NCBI GenBank assembly: GCA_047630175.1 | Contig: JBLHVI010000090.1 | Coordinates: forward strand, 1-13,077 | Origin: UBA4582 sp047630175 | GTDB lineage: Bacteria; Pseudomonadota; Gammaproteobacteria; Pseudomonadales; Azotimanducaceae | Direction of reading: 5' to 3' | Length of the DNA: 13,077 nt | Shown here: positions 5,558 through 13,077 of the stretch, one piece after another | How positions within the stretch are numbered: the stretch's first letter is position 1 | How the letters are laid out: each line of letters starts with the position of its first letter | The notes under the pieces: model-generated | Database searches by the model: none | Told to the model about the DNA's origin: nothing | Seen by the model: the letters and a program-made list of their open reading frames with translations, nothing else | Translations under genes and position numbers: made by a program

Positions 5558-8500
5558 TCATAACTCCAAAGCGTTTTTGTAGATAAACAGATTTATGGTC
5601 GCGAACAATATCAAATGTTTGCCCAAACGCCGCAAGGTAAGGGCTTGAAGTCGCGGGCTCATTGTTGATTTCGTGCAAGACAATCTTGCCGATTGGCGAA
5701 TTGGATCTACCCAGCAGGTGATGAAACAAAACGAGGCACTCTTGCAAATCTGGATGGTCGGGAGGAATGAGAAAATTCAACTTCTTGCCCAGCTGTTCGA
5801 CAACCAGCGCCAGCCGGCTCTGTTGATAAACCAAGTAGTTCCCAATAACGCGTCGGGGCAGAGCCGGGCCAGTTTCCTGCTTGCTCTGCTCGCCTTCATA
5901 CAGCCCGTCTTTACGAAACATGCCTTTACCAAACGCATAACCACAGCAGGAAATGGGGTCCGTCGCGTTCATCCAAAAGTTCTGTGGGCTCTGACTATTG
6001 GTAAGGGCAGCAAGTGCGGCAGGCGAGATGAATTGCGGGCCGGGAATATCCTTAAAAAAATAGCCCGAATACAGCTCTCCTGAAAGCTCCATTAACCGCA
6101 TGGAGCGAAACAGTGCAGACCATTTAAAGGCATCTGATTCATCTTGCAACAGCTCTCTAAACAATATGCCATAGCGATCGGTGAGTAGGCGCACCCGCTC
6201 TTTGTTCTGCTCCTCTTGCTCAATACTGTCACCGATATCTTCTGAATAGCGCGGTAAAAACCAATCACCTGCAAACGGAATTTTCCGCTTCCAATTTCGG
6301 AACCCTGCTCGTCGACTTCTCGGTGATGGGCTAGGTTGTGTGTCGATAGATTTAAAACCTTGGCTAATGCCTGTTCTGAGTGCGCTGAACGTGTCATTGC
6401 TGACCTTACCTTGCCAGACCTCTTGCCAGAGTCGCTCGCTGAGTTCTGCTGCAGGTAAACCCGTCTTGTCTAACAAAGTCAGGAAATCGTAGCGACTAAA
6501 AGAATCGGCAAACAGTGTGTTCTCTGCAGGCGAATTCTGCAGCATGGAAAGATTGTCAGCGAAACAGAACTGTATTTGTTTCGGGTTACTGCCAACCCAA
6601 CAAACGCTTCCGCTTTGCATCATAAGGTCGAGCGTTTGGCTTTGATAATCAGGGATTCTAGAGGGCAGAATATGCGCTTCCCAAGCGCTAGCTGCCTGTG
6701 GAAAGCACTGTAGAATATCGATCAAACTCGCCAAGCTGTCTTCCGCTTCAACGCTGCTTTGCATTTGCTTGGAAAGCTGCCGGGTCTGCCATCTATAGAG
6801 AAAAGGCGTGAGTTCAACCAGCCCTTTTGCTTCAAAGTTTACCCGGGCAGCTTGTCGAACGAAGCGGAGTAATATTTCAAAGTTGGCCGCGTCGCAGTAG
6901 TAATCTACCTTCTTATCAACGCGCTTATCAACGCTCTGATCAACACTCCTATCAACGACCAGATCACCGAAGATCAACGTGTTGTCGCCCAGCAAGCGGC
7001 TCAGCGCAGCTGTCGTTTCCACTTTTGAGGTGCCGAGTGTTGCTGTGATTTTTTGCAGCGTCATGGGTCCATAGTACTGCAGCCAGTTGCTGAGTAGCGT
7101 TGGGCTTACCTTCATGAGTTGTTGCCGAACACGTTCGAGATCTTCCGTCGCCGTAATAAATGATTGACCATTGTTAACGAGACTGGACAAGCCGTCGAAA
7201 ATCTCTAACCGCTCACCGTCGACTATGGGCCACTCCCCTTGGGGGATCAGTGTCCTTTCTTTCACCCATTCCACCCAATCAGTAGCAGACTGCGGCTCAT
7301 ACCCCGCCAAGGTTCGCTGTCGCCGGATCACAAACTCATGGACAATATGCGCGGGGATCGCAGGCCTAAGCGCCGGCTGGAAAACTAACGTTTCTAGTAA
7401 ATTTGAAGATAGGTTTGATGCAACGGAGGCGTTGGGTTTGTCGCTCGCATACATGTATTCGCTGATCTGGTTGTAAGCCACAGTTTGAGCAAACGGGCTG
7501 GGTAGCTTGGTATTGACCTCGGATACTTGAATTTCACCCGCATTGAGCTCATCCAGTACGCGCCTTAAATTGGGCAGGTCAAACTCATCCTGTAAACAGG
7601 CTCGCCAGGTTTCTAGCAGGATCGGAAAGTCTTCATACTTCAACACCACATCTAGTAGCTTCTGTGATTGCAGACGACTCATCCACAGTGGCTTTCGCTC
7701 ATTAAATTTACCTTTTGAGAGCAGCAGTGAACGCCCCGCGTTCTCACGAAATCTGGCCCCAAAGAAGCCAGAGCCTTCCAATCGTTTACGGAGCAGACGC
7801 TCGATATCTTTCGACTGCACCATGCCCAATATTTGATTGCTGTCAACTTCGGCCATGAGTTGCATAACAAGGCACTGGTCGGTGACGAAGATCTCTGGGC
7901 GCTCATCCCATAGATCTTCCCATGCGGCTTCCATAGCCAAGGCCAGAGGACGATTCACTCGACTGCCCCAGCCAGTGTGAATAACGATCTGATACCCGGA
8001 CGAGTAGCCCGCAGCCTGCTGAATTTTTTCAACGAGCACATGATGTCGATGCGGAAGCGGCGTCTGAGTGTGCAACTGCTGTTTTAGCAGCAATTCGATT
8101 AGCGCGTCGCTAATGAGCGGCTCTAGGTGGTGGTGTTGCATCAGCTCCGTTCGAAATTGTGGCGTCTGTAACAACGCGTCTGCGTGCTCAAGAAATTGAC
8201 CTATGCGCTCAGCGTAATGAAAAGATCGATTCATCCCTTCGGATATCCAGAAAGGTGGCGCAATGGCGCTCGGGCTGGCAGGCACAACGATCACGTCGTT
8301 ATGAGTGATTTTCTTGATTTGCCAGTGCTGAGTACCAAACGCAAAAGTCTTACCTACGTAGGCTTCCCAGACAAATTCTTCATCAAGCTCACCAATCCGT
8401 GAGTTGCTGTCCTGAAGACGCAGCTGGAAATAACCCCGGTCCGGTATCACACCACCCGACAGGTACAGCGCCATAGTCGAGCCACGCCGTGCTTCGATAG

Positions 8501-9944
8501 TTTGATGGATTTGATCGACAATGACCTTGGGTCGTAGCTCCCGAATACGGTTTTCACCGTAGCGACCGTTGAGCATATTGATCATCAGATCGAACTGATC
8601 TTGGCTTAACACATGGTAGGCAGTGGAGCGTCGTAGCTCAATAAAGAGATCTTGAAGATCCCAAACACGTGTACTGGTCATCGAGATAATGACCTGCGCC
8701 AGCACATCAAGGGGACATTCAACCGTCTGAATCGGCTCAATATCCGCATCCAAAATCGCTTTTCCCAGCACCGCTGACTCAATGAAATCGAGTGGATGCG
8801 TGGGATAGATCGTACAGCGACTGACTTCACCAACGCCGTGCCCAGCTCGGCCAATTTTCTGAATGGCAGAAGCAATACCTGCCGGTGCCTGCACCAATAT
8901 CACTTCATCTAGCGCTCCGATATCGATACCCATCTCCAACGTACCCGTTGCCACGATGGCAGCGAGCTCTCCATTCTTCAGCCGCTGCTCGACGTTGAGT
9001 CTGATTTCTCGTGACAGGGAACCATGATGCGCATACGCAAGCGTCTCGTTCGCCGCCGTATTGATCTTGTGGGTTAAGGTTTCAGCCAGCGTTCGACTAT
9101 TCACGAACAACAACGTGGACGTATTGCCACGAATTTTTTCGACGAAGTCATCTACCAGAGAATCCCAGATCTTCTCTTCTACCGGCCGATTAGCCGCCGC
9201 CGCTGGATATCGAACAGTCACGTCATAGGTTTTGTTGGCGAATGATTGGAGCGTAGCTACGTCTCGCTTGCGAAATTGGTTGCCACTGAGACGTTCGAAC
9301 CCACCGACAAACTCGGCAATGCGATCCAGCGGCTTGACCGTGGCTGACAGGCTGATGCGCTGGAATTCACCTGACAAAGGCACCAAACGCTCGATCGCGC
9401 TCATCAAGTAAACGCCACGTTTATCGGTCACGACACCATGGATTTCATCCAATATTACCGTTTTTATATGGCGCAGCATCCCTTCGCCACTTTTGCTAGT
9501 CAGCAGAATATTTAGACTCTCGGGTGTCGTTATAAGGATCTCAGGTGGATGTCGAAGCATCCTTCTTCGCTCAATTTGCTCTGTATCACCACTGCGGGTT
9601 TGAACTCTGATATTAGGAAAAGGTTGGCCAGCAGCCTCTGCTCTGGCACGGAGCGCCGCAAGAGGCATATTCAAATTACGCTCGATGTCATTATTGAGGG
9701 CTTTCAGCGGGCTTATATACAGAACTCTCGTGGCGCCAGTATCCAACTCTCCTGTAACAAACTGATTGATCGCCCAGAGGAATGCCGTCAGCGTTTTACC
9801 ACTGCCCGTGGGGGCCGTAATGAGAAGATGTTCTTTATTCGCGATACGCGGCCACGCTTGCTGCTGAATATCCGTCGGCTCACCGTAGGTCTCGCTAAAC
9901 CAGTCGGCAATTTGTCGGTTGAACAGAGATAAGGACGTATTCAT
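5529..9944 (-). CDS. lhr: Long-form Lhr superfamily 2 DNA/RNA helicase
   Basis: A 1471-residue ATP-dependent helicase, near the length of the long Lhr proteins (Escherichia coli Lhr is about 1,500 residues). The family acts in nucleic-acid repair as a 3'-5' translocase. The motor core is complete: GEPTDIQQQAW (Q-motif region), Walker A APTGSGKT (44-51), TTPESLN, Walker B DEIH (166-169), SAT (199-201), LFVNSRT (279-285), AHHGSLSREIR (about 305-315), TLEMGIDIGALDEV and QKIGRAGHGVG (motif VI, from about 362). The winged-helix and beta-barrel parts of the Lhr core follow, then a long Lhr-specific C-terminal extension. The ATG at 9944 is preferred; a GTG at 9989 would add 15 residues (MAFYSLLLNSRYTHI) that relatives lack. 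Neither has a clear Shine-Dalgarno sequence. Residues about 996-1012 are a VD-rich tetrapeptide repeat (see the repeat entry). The last 29 bases overlap the deacetylase start, forming a two-gene operon. Confidence 0.96.
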   Translation of the reverse strand: MNTSLSLFNRQIADWFSETYGEPTDIQQQAWPRIANKEHLLITAPTGSGKTLTAFLWAINQFVTGELDTGATRVLYISPLKALNNDIERNLNMPLAALRARAEAAGQPFPNIRVQTRSGDTEQIERRRMLRHPPEILITTPESLNILLTSKSGEGMLRHIKTVILDEIHGVVTDKRGVYLMSAIERLVPLSGEFQRISLSATVKPLDRIAEFVGGFERLSGNQFRKRDVATLQSFANKTYDVTVRYPAAAANRPVEEKIWDSLVDDFVEKIRGNTSTLLFVNSRTLAETLTHKINTAANETLAYAHHGSLSREIRLNVEQRLKNGELAAIVATGTLEMGIDIGALDEVILVQAPAGIASAIQKIGRAGHGVGEVSRCTIYPTHPLDFIESAVLGKAILDADIEPIQTVECPLDVLAQVIISMTSTRVWDLQDLFIELRRSTAYHVLSQDQFDLMINMLNGRYGENRIRELRPKVIVDQIHQTIEARRGSTMALYLSGGVIPDRGYFQLRLQDSNSRIGELDEEFVWEAYVGKTFAFGTQHWQIKKITHNDVIVVPASPSAIAPPFWISEGMNRSFHYAERIGQFLEHADALLQTPQFRTELMQHHHLEPLISDALIELLLKQQLHTQTPLPHRHHVLVEKIQQAAGYSSGYQIVIHTGWGSRVNRPLALAMEAAWEDLWDERPEIFVTDQCLVMQLMAEVDSNQILGMVQSKDIERLLRKRLEGSGFFGARFRENAGRSLLLSKGKFNERKPLWMSRLQSQKLLDVVLKYEDFPILLETWRACLQDEFDLPNLRRVLDELNAGEIQVSEVNTKLPSPFAQTVAYNQISEYMYASDKPNASVASNLSSNLLETLVFQPALRPAIPAHIVHEFVIRRQRTLAGYEPQSATDWVEWVKERTLIPQGEWPIVDGERLEIFDGLSSLVNNGQSFITATEDLERVRQQLMKVSPTLLSNWLQYYGPMTLQKITATLGTSKVETTAALSRLLGDNTLIFGDLVVDRSVDQSVDKRVDKKVDYYCDAANFEILLRFVRQAARVNFEAKGLVELTPFLYRWQTRQLSKQMQSSVEAEDSLASLIDILQCFPQAASAWEAHILPSRIPDYQSQTLDLMMQSGSVCWVGSNPKQIQFCFADNLSMLQNSPAENTLFADSFSRYDFLTLLDKTGLPAAELSERLWQEVWQGKVSNDTFSALRTGISQGFKSIDTQPSPSPRSRRAGFRNWKRKIPFAGDWFLPRYSEDIGDSIEQEEQNKERVRLLTDRYGILFRELLQDESDAFKWSALFRSMRLMELSGELYSGYFFKDIPGPQFISPAALAALTNSQSPQNFWMNATDPISCCGYAFGKGMFRKDGLYEGEQSKQETGPALPRRVIGNYLVYQQSRLALVVEQLGKKLNFLIPPDHPDLQECLVLFHHLLGRSNSPIGKIVLHEINNEPATSSPYLAAFGQTFDIVRDHKSVYLQKRFGVMNETAATDPS
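5564..5567 (-). promoter_or_regulatory. Ribosome binding site of the deacetylase, inside lhr
   Basis: On the minus strand GGAG lies 6 bases before the deacetylase ATG (5557) and within the lhr coding sequence. This supports the chosen start and coupling to lhr translation. Confidence 0.6.
6912..6959 (-). repeat. 12-bp tandem repeat within lhr, four copies (VD-rich tetrapeptides)
   Basis: Four imperfect 12-bp copies (plus-strand form cttatcaacgcg and variants) start at 6912, 6924, 6936 and 6948, with degraded half-matches on both sides. On the coding strand they read VDRS-VDQS-VDKR-VDKK, and the pattern trails into VDYY. The reading frame is kept. The position, in a winged-helix-rich part of the C-terminal extension, suggests an expandable surface loop or linker. 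Confidence 0.8.
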
Positions 9945-10089
9945 GATGTGAGTGTAACGCGAGTTGAGCAAGAGAGAATAAAAGGCCACCGGTTTATTTT
10001 TCTAACCATAGCGTCCACATTGATGTGCCTTTTTCGCGCACAGCGCGCTATGCTCTGACTTCCCAAAAGACACGATTGCAGCGAACCTT
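9945..10089. promoter_or_regulatory. Divergent promoter region between lhr and the carboxylase operon
   Basis: These 145 bases separate two divergent operons and must carry both promoters unless transcription comes from further away. A perfect palindrome CGCGC-aca-GCGCG lies at 10035-10047. Directly after it is TATGCT (10049-10054), a possible -10 element for the carboxylase genes, but no good -35 sits at the right distance. No confident promoter can be assigned for lhr. Confidence 0.35.
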
Positions 10090-12060
10090 ATGCTAAAAAT
10101 CCTGATCGCCAACCGCGGTGAAATTGCCGTCCGTGTTATCGACACCTGTCGCAGCATGAACATATCCAGTGTGGCGGTGTACTCCGATGAAGACCGCCAC
10201 GCGGTGCACGTATTGCACGCGGACGAGGCTGTGCATATTGGGCCCGCGGCAGTCGAAGAATCTTACCTCAACGGCGAGCGCATTCTCGATGCCGCGCGCC
10301 GTTCCGGCGCCGACGGCGTTCACCCAGGTTATGGTTTTCTATCTGAAAATGCCGACTTTGCCCGAGCAGTCGGTGCAGCCGGCCTAGTTTGGATAGGCCC
10401 GCACCCAGATGCCATGGAAACCATGGCCAGCAAGATTCGCGCACGTGAAATAGCCCAGCAACAACAGATACCCGTCATCCCCGCCTATACGCTGGCAGCG
10501 GACGGGTCAGCGCCAAACCTAGACACTATCACTGCCATGGGCTTACCCCTATTAGTCAAAGCTTCTGCGGGGGGAGGCGGTATTGGCATGCGCGAGATAC
10601 ACGACGCAGCTGACCTGACGCAGGCTATCACTCAAGCACGCCTGCAAGCCGAACGTCAGTTTGGCGACGGCGCACTGATTATCGAGCGCTTATTGAGCAA
10701 TGCGCGCCACGTTGAAGTACAGGTGTTGGGCGATCAGCACGGCAACCTGTTACACCTGCACGACCGCGATTGTTCGCTGCAACGCCGCCGTCAGAAGCTA
10801 ATCGAAGAGGCACCTGCCCCCGGGCTTAACCCCGCGGTGCGTCAACAACTCCGGGATGCGGCGCTGCGTTTAGCAGCCGCAGTGAAGTACCACGGTGTTG
10901 GTACTGTCGAGTTCCTCGTGCAGGGAGACGAGTTTTTCCTTCTGGAGATGAACACTCGACTGCAGGTTGAACATGGGGTTACTGAAGAAATCTGCGGGCT
11001 GGATCTGGTGCAATTGCAGATAGAGGTTGCTATGGGGCAGTCACTGCCTTTCACCCAAGAACACGTCAGCTGCGATGGCCACGCCATTGAAGCGAGGATT
11101 TACGCCGAGGACCCCGCTATGCAATTTGCGCCTTCGGTGGGCGATGTAAGTGTCTTTGAAAGTTACATCGGCAGCCTCGTACGCTTGGACAGCGGCGTGG
11201 CAGCAGGCTCGCGAGTCAGCCTGCATTACGACGGCTTATTGTGCAAACTCATTGCTCACGGCAACGACCGCAAAGACGCTACGCGCGCCCTAATTAACGC
11301 ATTACGGCAGCTGTGTATCGCGGGTGTCACCACGAACATACGTCTGTTGGTCGCCTTGCTACAGTCACAGGACTGGCGTGAGGAAACGCTACATATTGCG
11401 ACGGTGGAGCAGCAACTGAGCCAGCACCTAAGCGACGCAAGCATCCCAGATACCGACATCTACACACTAAGCATGGCTGCCACCGTGTGGCAATTTCTCA
11501 GTAATCCGCCCGCTGCCGACGTGGTGCCGTGGCCCGGTGGTTTCCAACGACAACGCAACACGCGTTGGGGCTATGCCGGACAGGACCTCAGCCTCGACTG
11601 GCGTTGGACGGCAGCCGCTGCGTTCGACTTTGGCCCCGGTGGCGTTGACCTGCAAATTCTCGCTTTTGATGCTGAAGAACCAAGTTTGGCGCTGGAGATC
11701 GAAGGTATTCGGCGACAGTTTTATTTTCACGCGCTCCCAAACGGCGTTTGCGTATGGGAGTCGCACCTTGGTAGCGCCAGCTTCACCCTGCAGTCGTCGG
11801 CCAACAACCAGCTCAGCCCAAAGGATGCCAGCCAGTGCATTAGCGCAGGACCCGGTCAAGTTTTGCAGGTGCTCGTTACCCCTGGGCAAAGCGTCAGCAG
11901 AGGCGACCCTCTGGTCGTGCTCGAATCGATGAAAATGGAAAGTACCTTAACCGCGGGTTGCGACGGCATCGTTGGCCGTGTTGCGATCACTGCCGGCGAC
12001 CTCGTCGAAACCGACCAATTGCTTGTTATGCTTGAACAGAAACTGGAGGTTGCACCATGA
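10090..12060 (+). CDS. Acyl-CoA carboxylase alpha subunit (biotin carboxylase plus biotin carrier domain)
   Basis: A 656-residue subunit that carboxylates its own biotin using ATP and bicarbonate, then passes the carboxyl group to the beta subunit. The start MLKILIANRGEIAVRVI is the typical biotin carboxylase opening. HPGYGFLSENADFA (78-91), the ATP-grasp glycine loop KASAGGGGIGM (157-167), HDRDCSLQRRRQK (224-236) and catalytic EMNTRLQVEH (286-295) are all intact. Residues about 480-575 form the linker/BT-like region that holds the beta subunit. The C-terminal carrier domain carries ESMKME, with Lys615 as the biotinylation site. Length and layout match the alpha subunits of propionyl-, methylcrotonyl-, geranyl- and similar acyl-CoA carboxylases rather than the short stand-alone AccC. 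The stop overlaps the next ATG (ATGA). No strong Shine-Dalgarno sequence precedes 10090. The substrate cannot be fixed from this chain, since specificity lies in the beta subunit. Confidence 0.96.
   Translation: MLKILIANRGEIAVRVIDTCRSMNISSVAVYSDEDRHAVHVLHADEAVHIGPAAVEESYLNGERILDAARRSGADGVHPGYGFLSENADFARAVGAAGLVWIGPHPDAMETMASKIRAREIAQQQQIPVIPAYTLAADGSAPNLDTITAMGLPLLVKASAGGGGIGMREIHDAADLTQAITQARLQAERQFGDGALIIERLLSNARHVEVQVLGDQHGNLLHLHDRDCSLQRRRQKLIEEAPAPGLNPAVRQQLRDAALRLAAAVKYHGVGTVEFLVQGDEFFLLEMNTRLQVEHGVTEEICGLDLVQLQIEVAMGQSLPFTQEHVSCDGHAIEARIYAEDPAMQFAPSVGDVSVFESYIGSLVRLDSGVAAGSRVSLHYDGLLCKLIAHGNDRKDATRALINALRQLCIAGVTTNIRLLVALLQSQDWREETLHIATVEQQLSQHLSDASIPDTDIYTLSMAATVWQFLSNPPAADVVPWPGGFQRQRNTRWGYAGQDLSLDWRWTAAAAFDFGPGGVDLQILAFDAEEPSLALEIEGIRRQFYFHALPNGVCVWESHLGSASFTLQSSANNQLSPKDASQCISAGPGQVLQVLVTPGQSVSRGDPLVVLESMKMESTLTAGCDGIVGRVAITAGDLVETDQLLVMLEQKLEVAP
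12045..12049 (+). promoter_or_regulatory. Ribosome binding site of the carboxyltransferase subunit
   Basis: GGAGG lies 7 bases before the ATG at 12057, inside the alpha-subunit coding region. It fixes the start of the beta subunit. Confidence 0.75.
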
Positions 12061-13077
12061 GTTGGCAAGCCGAGGTTGATGAGATCAACAAACGCCGGGC
12101 ACTGGCAAGGGCGCAAGGCGGCGACGAATCAATCGCGCGCCACCACGCCAAAGGCAAACTCACACTGCGTGAGCGTATTCACGCGCTGTTGGACGAAAAC
12201 ACCTTTCGTGAAACAGGCCCCATGGCGGGCGCCGCGACCCTCAACGACGCAGGCGAAGTAGCGTCTTTTGACCCGGCCAACTACATTCTAGGCGCCGGTG
12301 ACATTAACAGCCGCACCGTCGTGGTAGGCGGTGAGGATTTCACGTTGAAAGGCGGCTCTCCTAACGCAGCGGGTTTTCGCAAGAGTGTGTTCGCCGAACA
12401 TCTGGCACTGGATATGCGCGCGCCACTAGTGCGCTTGATGGAGGGCGGCGGCGGCAGCGTCGCCGGTGGTGGCGACGACCCGAAGAAGCCACGTACAGTG
12501 GGAGAACCTCCGCACACACCGCCACGTTTCCAAGTGATCGCGGAAGCAATGAATAAAATTCCTATTGCCTCGGCTGCATTGGGACCGGTTGCCGGACTGC
12601 CCGCCGCAAGATTGGTCGCTTCACATTTCACCGTGATGACCCGCAACACCGCACAAGTGCTCATTGCAGGACCTTCGGTGGTGGAACGCGCCCTAGGGGT
12701 TAAGGTGACTAAAGAGGAACTCGGTGGACCACAAGTACATCTTGCCTCGGGCGTAGTGGATAATCTGGCCGAGGATGAATACGACGCGTTACGGCAGATT
12801 CGCACCTTCCTGAGTTACTTTCCGCAAAACGCCTGGCAGAGCGCACCGCGCATTTCCTGTAGCGACCCTGTTGATCGTCGCGAAGAGGCACTGCTGTCCA
12901 TGGTACCGCGAGATCGTCGCGAAACCTTTGACATGCATAACCTGATCGAGGCAGTCGTCGACCGCGACAGTTTCTTCGAATACGCAGCGGCTTACGGCCC
13001 AGCCTTAATTACCGGCTACGCCAGACTCAACGGCCAAAGCGTCGGTATTCTAGCGAACGACTGTCGCTTTTTCGCCG
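12057..13077 (+). CDS. Acyl-CoA carboxylase beta subunit (carboxyltransferase), 3' end cut by window
   Basis: The first 340 residues of a crotonase-fold carboxyltransferase, open at the right edge; complete relatives are about 510-540 residues. It begins MSWQAEVDEINKRRALA. It then shows the family pattern HHAKGKLTLRERIHALLDE (29-47), followed by the N-terminal carboxyltransferase half with LVRLMEGGGGSVAG, ASAALGPVAGLPAARLVASH, the biotin-side segment LGGPQVHLASGVVDNLAEDE, and the start of the second half, FDMHNLIEAVVDRDSFFEY and GPALITGYARLNGQSVGIL. It transfers the carboxyl group from biotin on the alpha subunit to an acyl-CoA. The four-base ATGA overlap with the alpha gene and GGAGG at 12045-12049 indicate tight co-expression. 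The part seen does not separate propionyl-, methylcrotonyl-, geranyl- or other acyl-CoA use; the residues that help decide lie partly beyond the edge. Confidence 0.94.
   Translation, partial: MSWQAEVDEINKRRALARAQGGDESIARHHAKGKLTLRERIHALLDENTFRETGPMAGAATLNDAGEVASFDPANYILGAGDINSRTVVVGGEDFTLKGGSPNAAGFRKSVFAEHLALDMRAPLVRLMEGGGGSVAGGGDDPKKPRTVGEPPHTPPRFQVIAEAMNKIPIASAALGPVAGLPAARLVASHFTVMTRNTAQVLIAGPSVVERALGVKVTKEELGGPQVHLASGVVDNLAEDEYDALRQIRTFLSYFPQNAWQSAPRISCSDPVDRREEALLSMVPRDRRETFDMHNLIEAVVDRDSFFEYAAAYGPALITGYARLNGQSVGILANDCRFFA

Noticed and set aside
12873..12923. Direct repeat of gatcgtcgcgaa at 12873-12884 and 12912-12923
   Set aside because: Both copies encode DRRE inside the conserved carboxyltransferase region. 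Two 12-base copies in one coding sequence need no special explanation.

Overview
The window reads as ordinary chromosomal DNA of a proteobacterium, most likely a gammaproteobacterium. This rests on the gene families (long Lhr helicase, AraC-type regulator with an arabinose-binding-like N-terminal domain, biotin-dependent acyl-CoA carboxylase), on Shine-Dalgarno-led genes with short spacing, and on moderate GC. Genus-level placement cannot be made from the sequence. Eight coding units are supported: seven intact or edge-truncated genes and one clear pseudogene. No tRNA, rRNA, CRISPR array, insertion sequence or phage gene was seen.

Left part (1-2251). The first 80 bases may hold the start of a minus-strand gene running off the left edge, interrupted by an apparent frameshift. 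Next comes a 15-bp tandem repeat (six copies, 84-173) directly ahead of the ribosome binding site of an exported M28 zinc metallopeptidase (192-1643). After a short spacer with a hairpin lies a decayed class I methyltransferase (1765-2251) with an in-frame stop, a lost SAM-binding glycine loop, a frameshift and a short C-terminus.

Middle part (2268-4606). An AraC-family regulator (minus) and a membrane-anchored MDR-type oxidoreductase (plus) are divergently arranged around an intergenic region with two small palindromes. The layout suggests local control of the oxidoreductase by the regulator.

Right-centre (4634-9944, minus). A long Lhr-type superfamily 2 helicase is followed by a class II histone-deacetylase-like amidohydrolase whose start lies inside the helicase's 3' end. 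The two are very probably co-transcribed and may be translationally coupled. The helicase carries a small tandem-repeat insert of VD-rich tetrapeptides.

Right end (10090-13077, plus). Divergent from lhr is an acyl-CoA carboxylase pair: a biotin carboxylase/biotin carrier alpha subunit overlapping by ATGA the carboxyltransferase beta subunit, which runs off the right edge. Together they would form one biotin-dependent enzyme carboxylating acetyl-, propionyl-, methylcrotonyl- or a similar acyl-CoA; the substrate is not decided here.

Nothing in the window amounts to a convincing new multi-gene system. The points most worth a second look are the repeat in the peptidase leader, the Lhr-deacetylase coupling and the tandem-repeat insert in Lhr.
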